A stretch of 7,033 nt of DNA from Candidatus Poribacteria bacterium (GTDB lineage: Bacteria > Poribacteria > WGA-4E > WGA-3G). The position numbers and the translations under genes are program-made. Shown here in pieces: positions 1 through 5,159 of the stretch (position 1 is the stretch's first letter; each line of letters begins with the position of its first letter). The DNA lies in the NCBI GenBank assembly GCA_028818995.1, contig JAPPMR010000201.1:1-7033 (forward strand). The letters are read 5' to 3'. The notes under the pieces were generated by a model. That model had not been told where the DNA came from. It searched no databases and was given only the letters and a program-made list of their open reading frames with translations.

Positions 1-168
1 GACCATAACGAGGCGATCCGTCTTAATCCGAATTTCGTTGAGGCATATATCAATCGCGGGGCAGCAAAGCGGGAATTGGGTCAAATGAGCGCGGCAGAGA
101 AGGATATGCAAAAGGCGTTGCAACTTGCGCAGGAGCAGGAGGAGAAGCCTAAGATTGATGTTGAGTGA
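1..168 (+). CDS. TPR-repeat protein, 3' end only
   Basis: Frame 1 is open from the first base to a TGA at 166-168, giving 55 residues of a protein whose start lies outside the window. The visible part is the end of one tetratricopeptide unit (NEAIRLNPNF) and a full further unit (EAYINRGAAKRELGQ, then AEKDMQKALQLA), followed by a short charged tail rich in Glu, Gln and Lys. The pattern of Ala/Gly at helix A, the AEKD...KAL helix B and the LNPNF turn is the standard TPR consensus. TPR units form helical scaffolds for protein-protein contacts; partner and role cannot be told from this fragment. GC is about 53% at 61-120, clearly higher than in the operon that follows, so it is probably not part of that operon. 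The TPR call is secure; the protein's identity is unknown. Confidence 0.8.
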   Translation, partial: DHNEAIRLNPNFVEAYINRGAAKRELGQMSAAEKDMQKALQLAQEQEEKPKIDVE

Positions 169-242
169 TATTAAACTAACAAGGAATAGCTTTTTTAATA
201 GGTGTGGTATTTTCACTCCGTAAGTTATTTTGTAATATTGAG

Positions 243-271
243 TTGCGATTTTTTACAAGTTCACATATAAT
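243..271 (+). promoter_or_regulatory. Sigma70-like promoter of the VWA-PP2C-kinase operon
   Basis: A -35-like TTGCGA (243-248, 4 of 6 consensus bases) and a perfect -10 TATAAT (266-271) are separated by 17 bases. This predicts a transcript start near 278 and a leader of about 26 bases, which includes the GGGAG ribosome binding site at 292-296, seven bases before the ATG at 304. The rest of the 169-303 gap is AT-rich, with no gene and no convincing terminator. The promoter is inferred from sequence match only. Confidence 0.5.
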
Positions 272-278
272 TAGATGT
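263..278. promoter_or_regulatory. Near-perfect 16-bp palindrome over the -10 box (candidate operator)
   Basis: ACATATAATTAGATGT pairs with its own reverse complement at 7 of 8 base pairs, centred on TAATTA. It covers the whole -10 hexamer and reaches the predicted transcript start. That is where a dimeric repressor could block the promoter. AT-rich palindromes arise by chance fairly often, so this is only a candidate site, and no regulator gene is visible nearby. Confidence 0.25.
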
Positions 279-303
279 AAATTAACAGAATGGGAGAGTT
301 GAA

Positions 304-1137
304 ATGGCGTATAGTAATGTCCCTATTGGGACATCAAATCCTGGTTGTATTGTAATTTTAGTTGATCAATCTTGGTCAATGTCAGGGTCTTTTGGTGATG
401 GAACAAAGGCTGAACAAGCAACACAAGCTGTGAATCATGTCATTGAGGAAATTGTATTAGCTTGTCGAAGTGGAGACACAATCAGAGATCGGTGTCACGT
501 TTCTGTGATTGGCTATGGTGCCAGCGTAAGCTGTGTAGTTGATGGTATGATATCAGAGGTTGCTTCAGCTCTTATTAATGTCAAAAAAGTCAAAAAGTCT
601 ATACCTGACGGAGCAGGTGGTGTAGTTGAAATTGATGTTGAAATGCCAATATGGTTAGAATCGGAGGCGAATAACGGTACACCAATGGATGAGGCATTTG
701 AGCGTGCTGCGAGAATTGTAGAAGATTGGATCTCTGATAAACCGGGGAGTTTTCCGCCCGTGGTTATTAACATTACGGATGGTGGTGCTTCACATCCTGA
801 TTTGACAGCAGATGCTGCAAGAAAAATCATGAATTTCCATACTACTGATGGTAATGCTGTAGTTTTTAACTTTCATATTGCTAATAGTGGGAACAAAGCC
901 GCTTTGTCACATAATACGAATCAATTTACGGATGATTCCTTGGCTGAATTTCTTTTTGAAATCTCTAGTACTTTACCGCAAGAATTTTTTAAATCAGCAG
1001 AAGACGCAGGTTTTTCACCAGAGCAAGGTGCAAGATGTTTCGGGTATAACGCGGATGAAACTTTAATGATTCAACTTTTACAATTCGGTTCTTTAGATGT
1101 AACGCGGGTACGCGCCTTACCTCTGCTTCCAGATTAA
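304..1137 (+). CDS. VWA-domain protein with intact MIDAS (TerY-like, first gene of triad)
   Basis: A 277-residue soluble protein that is almost entirely one von Willebrand factor A domain. All metal-ion-dependent adhesion site elements are present: DxSxS at D21-S23-S25 (VDQSWSMSG), the Thr at 126 (NGTPMDEA) and the Asp at 159 (NITDGG). It should therefore bind a divalent metal and a partner through an acidic residue. There is no signal peptide or membrane segment, so it is cytosolic. The C-terminal stretch around 240-263 (QGARCFGYNADE, then LLQFGS) matches a tail I recall from VWA proteins encoded beside PP2C and kinase genes. The start is supported by GGGAG seven bases upstream and a promoter above it. 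It is followed after four bases by the phosphatase gene. In TerYP-type triads the VWA protein is thought to be the adaptor or target of the kinase/phosphatase pair; that role is inferred here. Confidence 0.88.
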   Translation: MAYSNVPIGTSNPGCIVILVDQSWSMSGSFGDGTKAEQATQAVNHVIEEIVLACRSGDTIRDRCHVSVIGYGASVSCVVDGMISEVASALINVKKVKKSIPDGAGGVVEIDVEMPIWLESEANNGTPMDEAFERAARIVEDWISDKPGSFPPVVINITDGGASHPDLTADAARKIMNFHTTDGNAVVFNFHIANSGNKAALSHNTNQFTDDSLAEFLFEISSTLPQEFFKSAEDAGFSPEQGARCFGYNADETLMIQLLQFGSLDVTRVRALPLLPD

Positions 1138-1141
1138 GATA

Positions 1142-2053
1142 ATGTTAACCTTAATTGTCCACCCCTTCATTACGCATAAAAAAGCTGAGAGTCCTGATGA
1201 TTGCCAAGATGCTTTCAACGTGAATGAAGACAAATGTCGGTACGCTATTGCAGATGGCGCTACCCGCTCTTTCTTTCCTAAGTGGTGGGCAGAACTTCTA
1301 GTCCAGCATTTCTGCGATACGCCTGATTTTTCTTTTGAAGATGGTAATTGGAAACAGTGGCTAGTGCCCATTCAACAGAAATGGTACGAGCGGGTAGAAG
1401 AGATAGTCAAAACACAAAACAAGTTTTATCTTACTAACTCGTTTAACGCCAAAGATCCTGCAGTTTCGACCTTCATTGGACTCGAAGTGGACAAAACTAA
1501 AGGGAAATGGCAAGCAATAATAATAGGTGATAGTTGCCTTTTTCATAAGAGTAATACTCAGTTCAAAAGTTATCTCATAGACAAATCTGAAGACTTTACA
1601 AATTGTCCTGATGCTTTCGTTAGTTTTGCTGAAAAGAATCACTATGATCCAAAGTTTATCCATGGTGAATTCCAAACTGGGGACATATTGATTTTAGCGA
1701 CTGATGCTTTAGCGAAGTGGGTTATAGAACATGAGGAAACTGGAAATTTAGATATAGTCTTGGATCGGTTCAGACAACTGGGGAGTCAAGATGAGTTCAA
1801 TGGGTTTGTAGATCAAGAGCGTAGTAATGAAAATATCCGACTAGTTAATGACGACGTAACTCTAATACTCATTTCAGTTAGAGGAAACGATCAGCAAGGT
1901 TCATCTGATATAAAAACTTTAAAGGATGAGAAAAAGCAGGGAAATATCTTAGATTCTCTCTTTTGGGTGGTATTCATTGGATTTCTTGGTTTTTGGGCAT
2001 GTCGAGGGATGTATCGTTTTATACGAGATTTTATTCTAACACTAACTGAATAA
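1142..2053 (+). CDS. PP2C-type Ser/Thr protein phosphatase with C-terminal membrane anchor
   Basis: A 303-residue protein with the PP2C (PPM) motifs in order: CQDAF (D23), IADGAT (D38), STFIGLEV (109-116), IGDSCLF (D130), LILATDALAKWV (D188) and NDDVTLILI (D237, D238). These acidic residues are the usual ligands of the two-metal centre that hydrolyses phosphoserine and phosphothreonine, so activity is expected. The domain ends near 247. A Lys-rich linker (258-266) then leads into one hydrophobic segment at about 270-288, followed by YRFIRD. This predicts a tail-anchored membrane protein with its catalytic part in the cytosol. The ATG lies four bases after the VWA stop and has no clear Shine-Dalgarno sequence, which suggests translational coupling. 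It presumably reverses phosphorylation by the kinase encoded next. The anchor is unusual compared with soluble PP2C proteins of TerYP triads. Confidence 0.88.
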   Translation: MLTLIVHPFITHKKAESPDDCQDAFNVNEDKCRYAIADGATRSFFPKWWAELLVQHFCDTPDFSFEDGNWKQWLVPIQQKWYERVEEIVKTQNKFYLTNSFNAKDPAVSTFIGLEVDKTKGKWQAIIIGDSCLFHKSNTQFKSYLIDKSEDFTNCPDAFVSFAEKNHYDPKFIHGEFQTGDILILATDALAKWVIEHEETGNLDIVLDRFRQLGSQDEFNGFVDQERSNENIRLVNDDVTLILISVRGNDQQGSSDIKTLKDEKKQGNILDSLFWVVFIGFLGFWACRGMYRFIRDFILTLTE

Positions 2054-2065
2054 TAGGAACACAAG

Positions 2066-4135
2066 ATGCATTGGCCAAACCGCACTGAATATACTCAAGC
2101 TGTGCGTGACTACCCTCATATCAGTATCAAAGATCCGAAACTCAAAGAGGGAAAGCCGCAGTTTGCAAAAGATGGTTTCCTGAACAGTTTCAATGGAGGT
2201 TTCTCTATCGTTTTTCCTTTTGACATGACCTCTCAAACCTATGCCTTGCGATGTTGGACACAAGAAGTTGGTAATGCAGAATTTCGATACAAAGAAATTT
2301 CTACTTATCTTAAGCAAGTTGGTTTACCATACTTTGTGGATTTTGAATATGTTCCGAACGGAATTTTGGTGAATGGCGCGAAGTACCCCGTTACACGAAT
2401 GGAATGGGCAAAAGGTAAAACGCTTCGCGATTTTATTGAACAAAATATACAAGATGCACATATTTTTAAAAATGTGGCATCTGAATTTCAAAAAATGGTT
2501 GCTTCCCTACATAAGCATCAAATTGCTCACGGAGACCTCCAAGATGGAAATATCTTACTTAAGCGAAACGGAACTGATATTAACATTAAACTCATAGACT
2601 ACGACAGTCTGTATGTTCCGACGCTTAAGGGGCAGCCAGACCAGATTATTGGACTAAAAGAATATCAGCATCCAAAACGAATGTTAGGCGGTGGATATGT
2701 CAATGATGCCAATGAGAAGGTTGACTATTTTTCAGAATTAGTTATTTTCCTCTCGTTTTTGAGTTTAGCTGAAATGCCCTCGCTCTGGTCACAGTTTGGA
2801 AATGAGAAAAGAGTCAACAATGGGTTACTGTTTTCAAAAGAAGATTTTGAGAATCCTAACCAATCAGACATTTTCAAAGAACTTGAAAACTTATCACCTG
2901 AAATTCAACAGTTGGCGGCAACTTTGAAGGATTATTGTACTAAGACATCCCTTGATCAGCTGCAACCCCTTGAAGCAATATTGCCAAAACCTGATGCCAA
3001 TACACATACCAATCACGGTTTTTCCTTGTTAAACGATAAACGGTATGATGAAGCACTTACAGAATTTCAAAAGGCAATAGTTATAAACCCAAATTATAAA
3101 AAGGCTGGTTACGGTATTGGTCTCGCTCATCTACACTCCCAAAGATATACTGAAGCGATCAGTGCTTTTGGACAGGCAATTGGTAAAGACCCAAACTATA
3201 AAGAAGCATATTATGGATTAGGACTTGCTCATTTCAAATCAGGCGATAATAGCAAGGCAATGATAGCAGTAAATGAAGCCTTAAAAATTGATCCACATTA
3301 TCAACTTGCTAAACAACTTTTGAGTACTATCAACCCCGCATCTGATCCTCCTCCACCTGATCCTCCTTCAGATTTTTGGCGCAGTATTCTTGAGGAAATA
3401 ACGAACCATTGGCAACATGTTGCTACAGGATTTTTGGCAGTTGGATTAGTCATTTTCTTAATTGCATTTCTAACACAAATGAATGCAAAAGAAAAAGCTC
3501 TCGCTCAAAACACTGGATTGAAAAACCAGATCACTCAAAAGGAAAAACAAATCCAAGGATTGAACACTTCGATTCAGACCCTAAAGAGCAATAACGAATC
3601 ACTCAATACGAAAAATAAAACTTTACAAGAGGAATTGAAAAGTAGAACTTTACAAGAGGAATTGAAAAGTAAAGCTCTCTCTGATGAAAAGACAACTCAA
3701 AATGTGGTCAGTTTACAGAGACAACTGAATGAACAGAAAGACGAGAACCGTCAGTTGCAAAATCAACTTACAAAAAAAAATATTGAAATCCGAAAGTTGC
3801 AAACTGACGAATCAGATGCACTCAACCAAAAATCAGGATTAGAAAGCCAATTGGGACAAAAAAATTTACAAATAAATCGATTAAATACTAAGCTTAAGAA
3901 TATTCAGAAGGAGAATTCAGAGTTACAACGTGAAAAATTTAAACTACAAACTGAAAATAAAACTCTGACGCGACTGAAAGAAAGTTTAAACACAGACATT
4001 GTCTCTTTACGGCGACAACTAAATGATAACAAACAGAACGTTTCAAATAACGGAGTTGAAACGAATCGACCTAATATTAGACCCCAAGAAAATTTGGTTG
4101 TTTTAGAACCACCAACAGAAAATGATGCATATTAG
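2066..4135 (+). CDS. Ser/Thr protein kinase-like protein with TPRs, one transmembrane segment and a long coiled coil
   Basis: A 689-residue multidomain protein. The N-terminal kinase-like domain (about 1-300) has a Gly-containing loop (FNGGFSIVF, 42-50), the catalytic loop HGDLQDGNILL (D157, N162) and LIDYDS in place of DFG (D178), then GLKEYQHPKR. The usual VAIK lysine position reads ALRCW, so Arg62 stands there. I recall this Arg, and the MxWP...Y..A start, as features of kinases encoded next to VWA and PP2C genes. Three TPR units follow (about 312-412), then a Pro-rich linker (DPPPPDPP), a transmembrane helix at about 452-470, and a Gln/Lys/Glu/Asn-rich coiled coil at about 471-655. With one membrane span and a cytosolic kinase, the coiled coil would be extracytoplasmic. 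The start has AGGA seven bases upstream and lies 12 bases after the phosphatase stop, so it belongs to the same operon. The stop is a TAG, after which the same frame continues with TPR sequence, so the C-terminus may be cut short. Kinase activity is likely but not certain. Confidence 0.85.
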   Translation: MHWPNRTEYTQAVRDYPHISIKDPKLKEGKPQFAKDGFLNSFNGGFSIVFPFDMTSQTYALRCWTQEVGNAEFRYKEISTYLKQVGLPYFVDFEYVPNGILVNGAKYPVTRMEWAKGKTLRDFIEQNIQDAHIFKNVASEFQKMVASLHKHQIAHGDLQDGNILLKRNGTDINIKLIDYDSLYVPTLKGQPDQIIGLKEYQHPKRMLGGGYVNDANEKVDYFSELVIFLSFLSLAEMPSLWSQFGNEKRVNNGLLFSKEDFENPNQSDIFKELENLSPEIQQLAATLKDYCTKTSLDQLQPLEAILPKPDANTHTNHGFSLLNDKRYDEALTEFQKAIVINPNYKKAGYGIGLAHLHSQRYTEAISAFGQAIGKDPNYKEAYYGLGLAHFKSGDNSKAMIAVNEALKIDPHYQLAKQLLSTINPASDPPPPDPPSDFWRSILEEITNHWQHVATGFLAVGLVIFLIAFLTQMNAKEKALAQNTGLKNQITQKEKQIQGLNTSIQTLKSNNESLNTKNKTLQEELKSRTLQEELKSKALSDEKTTQNVVSLQRQLNEQKDENRQLQNQLTKKNIEIRKLQTDESDALNQKSGLESQLGQKNLQINRLNTKLKNIQKENSELQREKFKLQTENKTLTRLKESLNTDIVSLRRQLNDNKQNVSNNGVETNRPNIRPQENLVVLEPPTENDAY
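3619..3671 (+). repeat. Tandem duplication, period 27 bp, within the coiled coil
   Basis: The 26 bases at 3619-3644 are repeated exactly at 3646-3671, a period of 27 bases or nine codons. The protein therefore reads TLQEELKS twice (519-526 and 528-535), joined by a single Arg. The match is perfect at the DNA level, including synonymous positions, which points to a recent in-frame duplication. Nine residues is not a multiple of seven, so it should shift the heptad register of the coiled coil. Confidence 0.9.
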
Positions 4136-4237
4136 GAAGTTGCAACTCTAGCTTCTACTAACTATAATAATTCTGGGATTAAAGCCTTTAAACGGAAGGA
4201 TTATGAAATTGCAGTTGCACATTTCAAACAGGCGGTT
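4133..4237 (+). other. In-frame TAG and start-less TPR leader linking the kinase gene to downstream TPR sequence
   Basis: The kinase gene ends with TAG at 4133-4135. The same frame is then open for 34 sense codons up to a TTG at 4238 and on to the next stop at 4505-4507. These 34 codons contain no ATG, GTG or TTG, yet they encode most of a good TPR unit (NNSGIKAFKRKDYEIAVAHF, then KQAV). An AGGAAG sits at 4134-4139, but the TTG at 4140 meets a stop after two further codons. The simplest reading is that TAG is a nonsense mutation, or a sequencing error, within a longer gene of about 812 sense codons. Suppression or readthrough is possible but not shown. Confidence 0.7.
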
Positions 4238-4507
4238 TTGGCCGACTCAAATTTTGCTCCATCCCATTACAATCTTGGGTGTGCTTATTTTAGCAAAAAA
4301 GAATATCCCAAAGCTATAATTGCTTTTTCAGATGCAATAAAATTAAATCAGAGATATAAAGAAGCTTATTATAACCGTAGTCTAGCGTATTTCAGGTCAA
4401 GAAGATTAAAAGAAGCGAAACGGGATGCTGAAAAAGCAATAAGCATTAATCGTTACTATAAACGAGCTCGTAATCTTTTAGAAAGAATCCAAAAATCTGC
4501 AAAATAG
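4238..4507 (+). CDS. TPR protein fragment, probably the detached C-terminus of the kinase gene
   Basis: If translated alone, the first usable start is TTG at 4238, giving 89 residues. These hold the end of one TPR, two complete units (SHYNLGCAYFSKKEYPKAII and EAYYNRSLAYFRSRRLKEA, each continuing to a DAIKL or EKAIS helix) and a basic tail (ARNLLERIQKSAK). Upstream only a weak AGG stretch (4229-4231) could act as a ribosome binding site. The TTG cuts into the first TPR, which actually begins near 4160 in the same frame. This argues that the sequence was once the C-terminus of the upstream kinase-coiled-coil protein, separated by the TAG at 4133-4135. It may therefore be a pseudogene piece, a readthrough extension, or an independently translated small TPR protein. 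The TPR assignment itself is secure; expression as a separate protein is doubtful. Confidence 0.6.
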   Translation: MADSNFAPSHYNLGCAYFSKKEYPKAIIAFSDAIKLNQRYKEAYYNRSLAYFRSRRLKEAKRDAEKAISINRYYKRARNLLERIQKSAK

Positions 4508-4526
4508 TCTAATCTAACTATTTTGC
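4499..4526. terminator. Perfect inverted repeat between convergent genes (candidate bidirectional terminator)
   Basis: GCAAAATAGT (4499-4508) and ACTATTTTGC (4517-4526) are exact reverse complements around an 8-base loop, CTAATCTA. The repeat spans the TAG stop of the TPR sequence and ends immediately before the stop of the convergent VOC gene. On each strand the 3' arm carries TTTT. The stem is AT-rich and has no long T-run after it, so it is weaker than a classical intrinsic terminator. Its position fits shared termination from both sides. Confidence 0.45.
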
Positions 4527-4922
4527 TCATAAAGGCTGTGCAAAACACAAAACATAACCATCGTGATCCTTCAGCTCAAAAGCACGCAAACCGTCATCAG
4601 TATCTTCCAGCGGTTCGTGAAATTCTAATCCACGTGATTGAAATTCCGCATACAACCCATCAGGATTTGGTGTATAAATAAAAGCATCCCAACGTGCCCA
4701 CTCATGCCGAGTATGGTTAGGAACTGGATGGATATATTCGGTTATCTCTTTCAACAGAATCTTGACGTTATCACGACTGACGATACCAAAATACGGATCG
4801 TCTTCAGGGACAAGTAAATCTGTCTGAAATCCGAGTTTTTGATTGTAGAATTCTATCGACACGGCAAGGTTATCAACGATGAAAAATGGGTAGATTCTTT
4901 CAAGTGTTATCTCTTTTGGCAT
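4527..4922 (-). CDS. VOC-superfamily (glyoxalase/bleomycin-resistance fold) protein
   Basis: A 131-residue single-domain protein. It shows the two-module VOC pattern: an opening strand and helix YPFFIVDNLAVSIEFYNQKLGF (about 11-32), and a second module WDAFIYTPNPDGLYAEF (78-94) ending in the typical FELKDHDGYVLCFAQ (115-129). VOC proteins include glyoxalases, dioxygenases and drug-binding resistance proteins; the substrate cannot be predicted. The Glu that usually binds metal near the C-terminus is replaced by Cys126, and no clear His/Glu set is visible, so it may be a metal-free binding protein. I chose ATG at 4922 because AGGA lies about eleven bases upstream and a promoter fits 24 bases above. 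A GTG at 4949 would add nine residues (MQGKSRKIS) but lies near the predicted transcript start. It is transcribed towards the kinase operon and seems unrelated to it. Confidence 0.82.
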   Translation of the reverse strand: MPKEITLERIYPFFIVDNLAVSIEFYNQKLGFQTDLLVPEDDPYFGIVSRDNVKILLKEITEYIHPVPNHTRHEWARWDAFIYTPNPDGLYAEFQSRGLEFHEPLEDTDDGLRAFELKDHDGYVLCFAQPL

Positions 4923-4952
4923 TGAAATTTTCCTGCTTTTTCCTTGCACAAT

Positions 4953-4981
4953 ATCCTAACAGGTTTCTGTCTGATATTCAA
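4953..4981 (-). promoter_or_regulatory. Candidate promoter of the VOC gene
   Basis: On the minus strand, TTGAAT (4981-4976) and TAGGAT (4958-4953) are 17 bases apart; each matches four of six consensus bases. The predicted transcript start near 4946 gives a short leader containing AGGA before the ATG at 4922. The spacing is right but the boxes are imperfect. Confidence 0.35.
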
Positions 4982-4987
4982 CAGAAA
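4964..4987. promoter_or_regulatory. Inverted repeat over the VOC promoter (candidate operator)
   Basis: TTTCTGT (4964-4970) and ACAGAAA (4981-4987) are exact reverse complements, 10 bases apart. The half-site centres are 17 bases apart. The repeat covers the predicted -35 box and most of the spacer, a typical location for a dimeric repressor. It resembles a CTGT...ACAG site, but the spacing is ten bases and not the eight of the E. coli LexA box. Confidence 0.25.
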
Positions 4988-5066
4988 TTGTAAGTATTGA
5001 GTCGATTCTACTTTTTTTCTTGAAGAAGCGTCTCTCATCAAATAAACTTATTAGTGCCAAAATTGT

Positions 5067-5095
5067 TTGACTCCCATTGCCGATGCGTGTTAAAC
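5067..5095 (+). promoter_or_regulatory. Weak candidate promoter of the Rpn-family gene
   Basis: TTGACT (5067-5072, 5 of 6) lies 17 bases before TTAAAC (5090-5095, 3 of 6). It is the best pair seen in the 4923-5159 gap for the + strand and would give a leader of roughly 58 bases. The poor -10 keeps this tentative. The rest of this gap shows no small gene. Confidence 0.25.
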
Positions 5096-5159
5096 TTTAA
5101 AAACGTATTCGTGGGAAAGGACTGACGCTAACTCTATATTCTCAACTGGCATCCTTGAT

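Noticed and set aside
169..200. Terminator after the left TPR gene (TATTAAA and TTTAATA arms around a T-run)
   Set aside because: The 7-bp stem is all A/T with an 18-base loop, and the T-run lies inside the loop and arm, so it would not be a stable terminator.
4133..4135. TAG recoded as an amino acid (for example pyrrolysine) in this organism
   Set aside because: Another TAG at 4505-4507 appears to end the TPR sequence, and no recoding machinery is visible; a nonsense mutation or readthrough is simpler.
4203..4318. ATG at 4203 as a start for a gene after the kinase
   Set aside because: It is in a different frame from the TPR sequence and reaches a stop after about 38 codons with no recognisable product.
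5018..5028. TTCTTGAAGAA palindrome as a regulatory site
   Set aside because: Five-base A/T-rich arms in an AT-rich gap are expected by chance, and it does not line up with a promoter.
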